DNA of 64,000 nucleotides from an uncultured Roseateles sp. (GTDB lineage Bacteria; Pseudomonadota; Gammaproteobacteria; Burkholderiales; Burkholderiaceae). The position numbers and the translations under genes are program-made. Below are positions 49,379-58,919 of this stretch, in pieces. Positions within the stretch are counted from its first letter, which is position 1; each line of letters opens with the position of its first letter. Location of the stretch: assembly GCA_946886855.1 (NCBI GenBank), contig CAMPJJ010000010.1, positions 20,185 to 84,184 on the forward strand, given 5' to 3'. The notes beneath the pieces are model-generated. The model saw nothing but the letters and a program-made list of their open reading frames with translations, made no database searches and was not told the DNA's origin.

Positions 49379-50023
49379 TCAGCGGGCTTTGCCGAGGTCC
49401 ATCACCCAGTACTTGCTGTAGGTGTTGGCCGAGGAGGCGGCCGGACGGCAGGCGACGCCGACGTCGACGAAGCTCGCCGACATCAGGTTGGCGCAATGGC
49501 CGGCGCTGTTGCGCCAGGAGGTCATGACCGCCTCGACCGTCCCCTGCCCGGCGGCGATGTTCTCGCCGACGGCGGACCAGGTGTAGCCCGCGTTGGTGAT
49601 GCGGGTGGAGAAGCTGCGGCCGTCCTGGCTGTCGTGGCTGAAGTAGTTCTTCGTCGCCATGTCCAGGGCATGCCCGTCGGCGGCCGCCGTCAGCTTGTCG
49701 TTCCAGACCACCGGCGCCACGGCGGGGAAGTTCCCCGAGCTGCCGCAGCTCGCGCCTGAAGCGCGCAGCGCGTTGATGCGCGTGAGCAGGTCCTGCTTGA
49801 AGTTGGGCAGGTCGCAGGTGCCGGCGACCAGCGGAGGATCCGTCGGCCCGGGGTTGGTCGGGGTCGTGGGATTGGTGGGACTGGTGGGCGTCGTGACGGG
49901 GTCGGCCGCCGGTGCATCGCTGCCCCCGCCGCCGCACGCACCCAGACCCAGCGCCAGGAGGGCGGCGACGATCATCGAAGGAGGGAACTGCCGGTGGACC
50001 GGCATGTTGGAAGGGACGTCCAT
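49379..50023 (-). CDS. CAP-domain (SCP-like) lipoprotein
   Basis: A 214-residue lipoprotein. The lipobox LGAC ends at Cys30 (ALGLGACGGGGSD). A Thr/Pro/Asn-rich spacer (about residues 38-66) follows, then a CAP domain with LLTRINALRA, LTAAADGHALDMATKNYFSHDSQDG, GENIAAGQGT and SWRNSAGHCANLMSASF. His in YFSH, Glu in GEN and His in GHCANL are the cavity residues. It is extracytoplasmic. Bacterial CAP proteins are thought to bind ligands or act on the envelope; the role is not defined. It is preceded by a tandem palindromic element at 50107-50146. Confidence 0.88.
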   Translation of the reverse strand: MDVPSNMPVHRQFPPSMIVAALLALGLGACGGGGSDAPAADPVTTPTSPTNPTTPTNPGPTDPPLVAGTCDLPNFKQDLLTRINALRASGASCGSSGNFPAVAPVVWNDKLTAAADGHALDMATKNYFSHDSQDGRSFSTRITNAGYTWSAVGENIAAGQGTVEAVMTSWRNSAGHCANLMSASFVDVGVACRPAASSANTYSKYWVMDLGKAR

Positions 50024-50106
50024 CCAGGCATCTTAGGAAACGTCTGGAAAGATTTCTGGAACCAAACGTTGCAAAGGGTCAGCGCCCGGGGCTGGGCCCG
50101 ACCTGG

Positions 50107-50146
50107 GTGTAGCCAAATTGCCTACACCGTAGCCAAATTGCCTACA
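50107..50146. promoter_or_regulatory. Tandem operator-like palindromes
   Basis: The near-palindrome TGTAGCCAAATTGCCTACA (50108-50126; one C-C mismatch around a central A) is repeated 20 bp on as GTAGCCAAATTGCCTAC (50129-50145). The spacing of about two helical turns suggests two dimers of one regulator on the same DNA face. It lies 84-124 bp upstream of the CAP lipoprotein start and just beyond the katG terminator. Confidence 0.55.
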
Positions 50147-50153
50147 GCTGCCC

Positions 50154-50189
50154 AAAAAAGGGCCGCCTACCCTCCCGGGCAGGCGGCCC
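50154..50189 (-). terminator. Rho-independent terminator of katG
   Basis: A perfect 9-bp stem (50160-50168 with 50181-50189, GGGCCGCCT and its complement) is followed, in the katG direction, by six T (complement of aaaaaa at 50154-50159). It lies 11 bp after the katG stop. Confidence 0.92.
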
Positions 50190-50199
50190 CTTCGTCCGC

Positions 50200-53056
<2,857 letters not shown>

Positions 53057-53728
53057 ATGCGTTTCTTCCTGCTGGTCCTGACGACCGGCCTGCTGCTGCC
53101 CCTCCCCTGCTTCGCCGCTGGCGGACATCACGCCGTCGACGATGCCGCGATCGACGAGGCCGGCCAGTGCAACCTCGAACTCTGGGCCGAGCGATCCAAC
53201 CTCGATCGCCGTCAGCTGCAGCATGCCGGTCTCGGCTGCAATCTGCTCGGCGTCGAGGTCGGGATCAACGCCGACCGCGAGACCGCCCGCGCCGCCTCGC
53301 GACGCCATGTGCACGGCGTGCAACTCAAGTGGGCCACCGCCCTGCAGCCGCAACTGGCGATCGGTCTCGTCGCCGCGCTGGGATGGCAAGACCAGACCCC
53401 GCGGTCGCAGCAGTCCTTGCTGGTGCCCTTGACCTGGACGCCGCGCGAGGACCTGGCGATCCATCTGAACCTGGGACGCACCCTGTTGAGAGGCGCCGAG
53501 GATCGCACCCAGCGCGGCCTCGCCGTCGAGTGGCAGATGACGCCGGCCTGGCAGACGCTGGCCGAGCATTTCCACGACGGCCAGCGTCCCCTGACGCGAC
53601 TTGGTCTGCGCCGCACGGTGGACGAGCGCTGGACCGTCGACCTGAGCTTCGCGAAAACTCCCGCGACCGCCCGCGCGCCCAAGGAAGGCTGGTGGACGAT
53701 CGGCGCGAACTGGACCTTCGGGCAATGA
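53057..53728 (+). CDS. Exported beta-rich protein, probably outer membrane
   Basis: A 223-residue protein with a clear signal peptide (MRFFLLVLTTGLLLPLPCFA, cleavage at 20-21). The rest alternates short amphipathic strands (LGWQDQTPRSQQSLLVPLTWTP, LAIHLNLGRTLL) and ends in WWTIGANWTFGQ, close to the terminal aromatic strand of small outer-membrane barrels. A CAGGAG site precedes the ATG at 53057. No family name is certain. It stands alone between katG and the peroxiredoxin gene. Confidence 0.72.
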   Translation: MRFFLLVLTTGLLLPLPCFAAGGHHAVDDAAIDEAGQCNLELWAERSNLDRRQLQHAGLGCNLLGVEVGINADRETARAASRRHVHGVQLKWATALQPQLAIGLVAALGWQDQTPRSQQSLLVPLTWTPREDLAIHLNLGRTLLRGAEDRTQRGLAVEWQMTPAWQTLAEHFHDGQRPLTRLGLRRTVDERWTVDLSFAKTPATARAPKEGWWTIGANWTFGQ

Positions 53729-53808
53729 GCCCGCGCGGGCCCGCGCCGCATTCATTTCCCGCATGAGTAAAGTCGCGGGTCGAGCAAGGCCATTGGGCAG
53801 ACTCCGTC

Positions 53809-53878
53809 CGTCGTCAATCTGGAGGACAAGAATGTCGCTCCGCCTCCTCGGGCGCCCCCGACAGCAGGATTGACGACG
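53809..53878 (+). promoter_or_regulatory. Candidate attenuator-like structure before the peroxiredoxin gene
   Basis: CGTCGTCAATC (53809-53819) and GATTGACGACG (53868-53878) are a perfect 11-bp inverted repeat enclosing 48 bases. Within it, GGAGG (53821) can pair with CCTCC (53843). The second arm overlaps the stop of a 13-codon frame, so translation of that frame would open the stem. It lies 63 bp before the peroxiredoxin ATG. Confidence 0.45.
53832..53873 (+). CDS. Candidate 13-residue leader peptide
   Basis: An ATG at 53832, six bases after a perfect GGAGG, opens a frame MSLRLLGRPRQQD and stops at 53871-53873. It shares MSLR with the N-terminus of the peroxiredoxin encoded 68 bp downstream. 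Its ribosome site and its stop both lie in the arms of the inverted repeat described for 53809-53878. Translation is not proven. Confidence 0.4.
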   Translation: MSLRLLGRPRQQD

Positions 53879-53941
53879 AGAATCGCCCGGCTTGCCAGTC
53901 CGCCTCCGCCGGCGACGGCACTTTCAACCTTGGAGCCCACC

Positions 53942-54601
53942 ATGTCTCTGCGCATCAACGACATCGCCCCGAACTTCACCGCCAAGACCACGAAGGGGGA
54001 GATCGACTTCCACAACTGGATCGGCGACAGCTGGGCCATCCTGTTCTCGCATCCGAAGGACTTCACGCCGGTGTGCACGACCGAGCTGGGCTACATGGCC
54101 AAGATCGAGCCCGAGTTCACCAAGCGCAATGCCAAGCTGATCGGCCTGTCGATCGACCCGGTCGAGAACCACGCCAAGTGGGCGGCGGACATCGAGGAGA
54201 CGCAAGGCGCCGCAGTGAACTACCCGATGATCGGCGACACCGACCTGGCGGTGGCCAAGCTCTACAACATGCTGCCGGCGGAAGAGCCGGGCACGTCGGA
54301 CGGCCGCACGGCGGCGACGAACGCGACGGTGCGTTCGGTGTTCATCGTCGGTCCGGACAAGAAGATCAAGCTGACGCTGACCTATCCGATGACCACGGGT
54401 CGCAACTTCGACGAGATCCTGCGCGTGCTGGACTCCATCCAGCTGACCGCCAAGCACCGCGTCGCGACGCCGGTGAACTGGAAGCACGGCGACGACGTGA
54501 TCATCGCGGGCTCGGTGTCCGACGACGAAGCCAAGACGATCTATCCGGAAGGCTGGAAGGCGCCGAAGCCGTATCTGCGCATCGTCAAGCAGCCGAAGTG
54601 A
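53942..54601 (+). CDS. 1-Cys peroxiredoxin (Prx6-like)
   Basis: A 219-residue thiol peroxidase. The active site is FTPVCTTELGY (peroxidatic Cys near 45 in PxxxT/S-xxC form), with the conserved Arg in NATVRSVFIVGPDKKI. The length, the C-terminal extension (VATPVNWKHGDDVIIAGSVSDDEA) and the absence of a resolving Cys place it in the Prx6 group, which uses an external reductant. The ATG at 53942 has a GGAG site. A terminator follows at 54643. With katG nearby it forms a peroxide-defence neighbourhood, though not one operon. Confidence 0.94.
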   Translation: MSLRINDIAPNFTAKTTKGEIDFHNWIGDSWAILFSHPKDFTPVCTTELGYMAKIEPEFTKRNAKLIGLSIDPVENHAKWAADIEETQGAAVNYPMIGDTDLAVAKLYNMLPAEEPGTSDGRTAATNATVRSVFIVGPDKKIKLTLTYPMTTGRNFDEILRVLDSIQLTAKHRVATPVNWKHGDDVIIAGSVSDDEAKTIYPEGWKAPKPYLRIVKQPK

Positions 54602-54642
54602 TGACGGCGTGAGGCCGCTGGCCTCACTCCTGATAAATCGCG

Positions 54643-54680
54643 AGGCCGGTTCCCCTCTCATGGGGAGCCGGCCTTTCTGC
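54643..54680 (+). terminator. Rho-independent terminator after the peroxiredoxin gene
   Basis: A 13-bp stem (54643-54655 with 54662-54674, one G-U pair) with loop TCTCAT is followed by TTTCTGCTT. It sits between convergent genes; a smaller GAGGCC/GGCCTC hairpin precedes it at 54611-54625. Confidence 0.88.
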
Positions 54681-54701
54681 TTCCTGCGGGCACGCTCGTG
54701 C

Positions 54702-55601
54702 TCAAGCTTTCCCGTCGAAGTAACCCGCCTCCTCCAGATCCTCCGCCAGCGTCGGATGCCGCGGCGTCCAGCCGAGCGCTTCGCGCGTGACGGCGCTGCT
54801 TGCCGCCAGGCTCAAACCGGCGAACTTCGTGAACCAGCCGAAATGCGCCGGCGCCTCGTCCTGCGACAGGCTCACCACCGGCACGCCGAGTCGCTCGCCG
54901 ATCGCCGTGGCGATGTCCTTGAAGGCGACCCGCTCCTCGGCGATCGCGTGCCAGCGCGCACCGCCCCGCGGCGCTTCGATCGCCCGGCGGAACACCATCG
55001 CCGCATCGCGCCGATGCACCGCGCTCCACGCGTTCTGACCGTCGCCGATGAAGGCCGAGCGCCCGGTGCGGCGCGCGAGGTCGATGAGGAGGGGCACGAA
55101 GCCGTGATCGCCCGCACCGTGCACCGTCGGCGAGAGACGCACGGTCGCGGCGTTGATGCCGCGCGCCGCGAGCGCCAGCGCTGTCGGCTCGGAGACTCGC
55201 GGATAGCCATCCGACACAGGCAGGCACGGATCGCCTTCATGACCGAGACGACCCGAAACCGCCATCGCCAGTCCCGACGTCACGAGCAGCGGACGCGCTG
55301 ATCCGATCAGCGCTTCGCCCAGTGCCTCGATGGCGACACCGTCGCGACGGCAGTTCTCCGCGAAGCGGGAAAAGTCGTGATCGAACGCCGTGTGGATGAC
55401 CGCATCGGTCGCCGCCGCGCCCGAGCGCAGGCTGTCCAGATCGTCGATCGTGCCGCGATGCACCTCGGCGCCCGCACGGACCAGCGCTTCCGCGGAAGCA
55501 TCCGACCGCGCCAGACCCAGCACCTGATGGCCAGCCTCGATCAATTCATCGACCACCGCCGACCCGACGAAGCCCGTGGCTCCAGTGACGAAAACGCGCA
55601 T
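54702..55601 (-). CDS. Atypical SDR / NAD-dependent epimerase-like protein
   Basis: A 299-residue Rossmann-fold protein of the extended or atypical short-chain dehydrogenase group. The nucleotide motif is VTGATGFVGSAVVDEL (residues 5-20), followed by LARS, HTAFDHDF and a VRLSPTVHG segment typical of NAD(P)-binding epimerase-like reductases. The substrate cannot be read. The ATG at 55601 begins the fold directly, and the longer frame upstream overlaps the divergent regulator. It is probably controlled by the divergent XRE regulator. Confidence 0.88.
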   Translation of the reverse strand: MRVFVTGATGFVGSAVVDELIEAGHQVLGLARSDASAEALVRAGAEVHRGTIDDLDSLRSGAAATDAVIHTAFDHDFSRFAENCRRDGVAIEALGEALIGSARPLLVTSGLAMAVSGRLGHEGDPCLPVSDGYPRVSEPTALALAARGINAATVRLSPTVHGAGDHGFVPLLIDLARRTGRSAFIGDGQNAWSAVHRRDAAMVFRRAIEAPRGGARWHAIAEERVAFKDIATAIGERLGVPVVSLSQDEAPAHFGWFTKFAGLSLAASSAVTREALGWTPRHPTLAEDLEEAGYFDGKA

Positions 55602-55679
55602 GAGAGAAACCCTCGAAAGTTGATGCGACGCATCGTCCGCGCAGAATCCATCCCGGTGTAGTAGTGACCTTATCCAGGT

Positions 55680-56594
55680 ATGGCGGCTAACAGGATGAAC
55701 AACGTCTTTCCCCTTCCCTCCGTGCCGCCGCCTTCCGAGCTGGCGGCCGTTGCCGCGCAGACGACCAAGGACAACGTGCTCGGCGCCTACCTGCGCGATC
55801 GCCGCGAGCGGCTCGACCCCGCCGCCCTCGGTCTGCCGATGACGCGTCGGCGCACCCCCGGCCTGCGTCGCGAGGAAGTCGCGCAGCGCGCCCACGTGAG
55901 CCCGACCTGGTACACCTGGCTGGAGCAGGGCCGCGGCGGCGCGCCGTCGGAGGTCGTGCTCGAGCGCATCGCCAGCGCGCTGCTGCTGACGCACGTTGAG
56001 CGCGAGCATCTCTTCCAGCTCGCCTTCGGGCGCGCGCCCGAACTCCGCGCACCGGAAGCCGTCGGCATCACGCCGCGGCTGCAGCGCGTGCTGGATGCGC
56101 TCACGCTGAGCCCGGCGATCGTGAAGACGACGATGTGGGACGTCGTCGGCTGGAATCGCGCGGCCAGCGCCGTGCTCACCGATTACGACGCGCTGCCGCC
56201 CGAGCAGCGCAACATCGTGAAGCTGATTTTCTGCAACCCGCGGGTGCGGGCAGCACAGGACGACTGGGAGAGCGTCGCGCGTTTCGTCGTGGCGGCGTTC
56301 CGCGCGGACGCCGCGCGCGTCGCCGACACCGCCAGGGTCGAGGCGCTGGTGCGCGAAGTCAGCGCGCTCAGCCCCGACTTCGAGCGCTACTGGCGCGAGC
56401 ACGACGTGAAGGCCTTCGGCGAAGGCGTGAAGCGGCTGCGCCATCCGGTCGTCGGCCTCATCGCGTTCGAGTATTCGGCGTTCTCCGTGGACCAGCGGCC
56501 CGACCTCGGGATGGTGGTCTACCAGCCGGCGACCCCCGAGGACGAGGACGGCGTGCGCCGACTGCTGGATCTCCAGGCACTCGCCTCGACCTGA
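55680..56594 (+). CDS. XRE-type regulator with MmyB-like ligand domain
   Basis: A 304-residue (ATG 55680) or 299-residue (ATG 55695) regulator. The helix-turn-helix (about residues 34-105) reads LGAYLRDRRERL, RRTPGLRREEVAQRAHVSPTWYTWLEQGR, then ALLLTHVEREHLFQLA. The C-terminal MmyB-like domain (about 125-295; WDVVGWNRAASAVLTDY, FERYWREHDV) is thought to bind small, perhaps fatty, ligands. Divergent placement 78 bp from the SDR gene is typical of local repressors, so the SDR gene is the likely target. Confidence 0.88.
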   Translation: MAANRMNNVFPLPSVPPPSELAAVAAQTTKDNVLGAYLRDRRERLDPAALGLPMTRRRTPGLRREEVAQRAHVSPTWYTWLEQGRGGAPSEVVLERIASALLLTHVEREHLFQLAFGRAPELRAPEAVGITPRLQRVLDALTLSPAIVKTTMWDVVGWNRAASAVLTDYDALPPEQRNIVKLIFCNPRVRAAQDDWESVARFVVAAFRADAARVADTARVEALVREVSALSPDFERYWREHDVKAFGEGVKRLRHPVVGLIAFEYSAFSVDQRPDLGMVVYQPATPEDEDGVRRLLDLQALAST

Positions 56595-56620
56595 GCCCCA
56601 GGGACTCGCGGTCGCGCACG

Positions 56621-56692
56621 GCATCAGGGCATCAGGGCATCAGGGCATCAGGGCATCAGGGCATCGCGGCATCAGGGCATCGCGGGATCACG
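56621..56692. repeat. Tandem 8-bp repeat (gcatcagg)
   Basis: Nine consecutive 8-bp units, mostly gcatcagg with gcatcgcg variants, run up to and into the stop region of the LysR gene. They separate two convergent genes. Confidence 0.85.
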
Positions 56693-57587
56693 GCAGGAAC
56701 AGCGCCTTCTCGTCCTCGAACGTCTGCTGCAGGTGGTCCGCCACCGTGCGGATCGCCCGGTCCTTGCGGTCCTGGCCGCGGATCAGCAGCCACATGTCCC
56801 GCGGATCGCGCACCGGTTCCAGCGCACAGGCGCGCAGCCCCGGCACCTGCCTCCCGATGTAGTGCGGCAGCACGGCGAGCCCCGCGCCGGTCCTCGCTGC
56901 GATCGCCTGCGACATGTGGTTGTTGGCGCGGAACGCCACCCGCGCACGTGGGAAGTGCTGCGCCAGCCAGGACGCATCGGGCATGTCGGCGTTCTCCTCG
57001 TCGAAGCCCACGAACACCGGCTGCGCCCCGGCCTCCGCAGCCTCGCAGACCGCCGGTGTTCCATAGAAACCGAAGCCCATCGTGCCCAGCGGCTTCACGA
57101 TGAAGTCGCCATCCTTGGGCCGCGTGAGCCGCACCGCGATGTCCGCCTTGTGCCGGTCCAGGCTCACCGCCCGCAGGTCGGTCGCGAGATCGACGTCCAG
57201 GCCCGGATGCAGCGCCGCGAGCCGCGCGAGCCGGTCGATCAGGAAGCCCTGCGACAGCGCCGGCGGCGCGTTCACCCGCACCAGCCCGTGCACCGCGCCG
57301 TCGTCGCCCTCGCGCGCCAGCGACTGCGCCGCAGCCTCCATGTCGCCGGCCGCGGCAAGCGCGCGCCGCCCCGCCGCCGTCAGCACGTAGCCGTCCGGCC
57401 GTCGATCGACGAGCTTCTCGCCGAGGCTGTCCTCCAGCGCCTGGATGCGCCGCGAGATCGTCGCGTGATTGACCGTCAGCGCCCGTGCCGCGGCCGACAG
57501 GCTGCCGTGCCGCCCGAGCGCGAGGAACACCCGCAGGTCCTCCCAGTCGACGCCCCCGCGGAACCCTGTGCGTTTTTGATCAGCCAT
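56688..57587 (-). CDS. LysR-family transcriptional regulator
   Basis: A 299-residue LysR regulator. The winged helix-turn-helix spans about residues 14-75 (LRVFLALGRHGSLSAAARALTVNHATISRRIQALE), and the substrate-binding domain spans about 95-295. It is divergent from an SDR/tautomerase operon, with 133 bp between starts, so it probably regulates that operon in answer to a small molecule. The extreme C-terminal codons overlap a tandem repeat. Confidence 0.92.
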   Translation of the reverse strand: MADQKRTGFRGGVDWEDLRVFLALGRHGSLSAAARALTVNHATISRRIQALEDSLGEKLVDRRPDGYVLTAAGRRALAAAGDMEAAAQSLAREGDDGAVHGLVRVNAPPALSQGFLIDRLARLAALHPGLDVDLATDLRAVSLDRHKADIAVRLTRPKDGDFIVKPLGTMGFGFYGTPAVCEAAEAGAQPVFVGFDEENADMPDASWLAQHFPRARVAFRANNHMSQAIAARTGAGLAVLPHYIGRQVPGLRACALEPVRDPRDMWLLIRGQDRKDRAIRTVADHLQQTFEDEKALFLP

Positions 57588-57720
57588 TGAGACAGGATAG
57601 CGGCTACCGCCCGGGAGGGCCGGCTCCTAACCTTGTGTCCAACGCCGAACGATCCTTGATCTCCGCGGCGTCATCCACCCCCCCGGATCCTCCGGATCCC
57701 GCATGAACAGGAGCCTTTCC

Positions 57721-58446
57721 ATGTCCACGACTTCCAACACGGCCGCCCGCAAGGTCGCCATCGTCACCGGCGCCTCGCAAGGCATCGGCGCCGCGCTCGT
57801 CGCCGCGTTTCGCGCACAGGGCTACGCCGTCGTCGCCAACTCCCGCCACATCCAGCAGGGCGACGACGCGGACGTCGTCGCCGTCCCCGGCCACATCGGC
57901 GACCGCCTGGTCGCGCAACGCGTCGTGCAGACCGCACTCGACCGCTTCGGCCGCATCGACACGCTGATCAACAACGCCGGCATCTTCATCGCCAAGCCCT
58001 TCACCGAGTACACGTCGCAGGACTTCCAGGACGCGTTCTCCGTCAATGTCGCGGGCTTCTTCCACGTCACGCAGCTGGCGCTGCCGCAGATGCTGCTGCA
58101 GAAGAGCGGCCACGTCGTCCAGATCACGACCACGCTGGTCGATCAGCCGATCACCGGCGTGCCGGCCGCGCTGGCCAATCTGACCAAGGGCGGCCTGGAC
58201 GCGGTGACCCGCTCGCTGGCGATCGAGTACGCCAAGACCGGCGTGCGCGTGAACGCGGTGCGTCCCGGCGTGATCAAGACGCCGATGCACGCGCCGGAGA
58301 CGCACGAGTTCCTCGCCGCGCTGCATCCGATGGGCCGCATGGGCGAGATCAGCGAGATCGTCGAGGCCGTGCTGTACCTGGAGCGCGCCGGCTTCGTCAC
58401 CGGCGAGCTGCTCAACGTCGACGGCGGCCAGCACGCCGGCCGCTGA
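57721..58446 (+). CDS. Short-chain dehydrogenase/reductase family protein lacking the usual Tyr
   Basis: A 241-residue Rossmann protein. It has the cofactor motif VTGASQGIGAALV (residues 18-30), NNAG in LINNAGIF and the C-terminal LNVDGGQHAGR. The usual catalytic YxxxK is changed: the segment reads VPAALANLTKGG, with Ala where Tyr should be four residues before Lys. Thus it may be catalytically different or inactive as a dehydrogenase. The ATG at 57721 has an AGGAG site; an in-frame ATG at 57703 is possible. It is followed by a tautomerase gene 25 bp on, and LysR is divergent. Confidence 0.88.
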   Translation: MSTTSNTAARKVAIVTGASQGIGAALVAAFRAQGYAVVANSRHIQQGDDADVVAVPGHIGDRLVAQRVVQTALDRFGRIDTLINNAGIFIAKPFTEYTSQDFQDAFSVNVAGFFHVTQLALPQMLLQKSGHVVQITTTLVDQPITGVPAALANLTKGGLDAVTRSLAIEYAKTGVRVNAVRPGVIKTPMHAPETHEFLAALHPMGRMGEISEIVEAVLYLERAGFVTGELLNVDGGQHAGR

Positions 58447-58471
58447 GCATCGTTCTCCCAAGGAGCCCACC

Positions 58472-58708
58472 ATGCCCTACGTCAACATCAAGGTGACCCG
58501 CGAGGGCACCGCCCCCGGCGCCAGCGCCACCACGCCCGAGCAGAAGGCGGCCCTGATCCGGGGCGTCAGCGATCTGCTGTTCGAGGTGATGGGCAAGCCG
58601 CATCACATGACCTTCGTCGTCATCGACGAGGTCGAGCTGGAGAACTGGGGCGTCGGCGGCCTGCCGACGACGGAGTTCCGCCGTCGGCAGGCCGGGACGC
58701 CGGGCTAG
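58472..58708 (+). CDS. 4-oxalocrotonate tautomerase family protein
   Basis: A 78-residue small tautomerase. After removal of Met, Pro1 is the catalytic base (MPYVNIKVTREG). The family pattern continues with TPEQKAALIRGVSDLLFEVMGK and HHMTFVVIDEVELENWGVGG. Such proteins form hexamers and tautomerise enol or keto acids. The AAGGAG site is good. It is cotranscribed with the SDR-like gene under probable LysR control. Confidence 0.9.
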   Translation: MPYVNIKVTREGTAPGASATTPEQKAALIRGVSDLLFEVMGKPHHMTFVVIDEVELENWGVGGLPTTEFRRRQAGTPG

Positions 58709-58824
58709 GGAGGCCCTGGAGACCGGTTCCCTCCACGGTGGCGTTGGGACGGCCTGATCCGCCGGCCCGCCACCGTAGACACGGGTGGAAGGCCAGCGTA
58801 GGCAGCCCCCCGGAAGCCGCCCAT

Positions 58825-58889
58825 CCCTAGGTCGTCGTCCTCCCCCTAGGTCGTCGTTCCGCCGCGGGGGAGCGTCGCATCGCTCCCCC
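58825..58889 (+). promoter_or_regulatory. Direct repeats and hairpin upstream of the HEAT-repeat gene
   Basis: CCCTAGGTCGTCGT occurs at 58825 and again at 58844 (19-bp spacing), with a partial third copy CCCTAGAATCGTC at 58887. GGGGGAGCG (58866) and CGCTCCCCC (58881) form a perfect 9-bp hairpin with a 6-base loop. The whole lies 31-95 bp before the next gene, fitting a regulator binding region. Confidence 0.5.
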
Positions 58890-58919
58890 TAGAATCGTCC
58901 GGCCCAGGGGGAGAAGAGC

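Noticed and set aside
56621..56692. CRISPR-like repeat array
   Set aside because: Units are 8 bp with no spacers; this is a simple tandem repeat.
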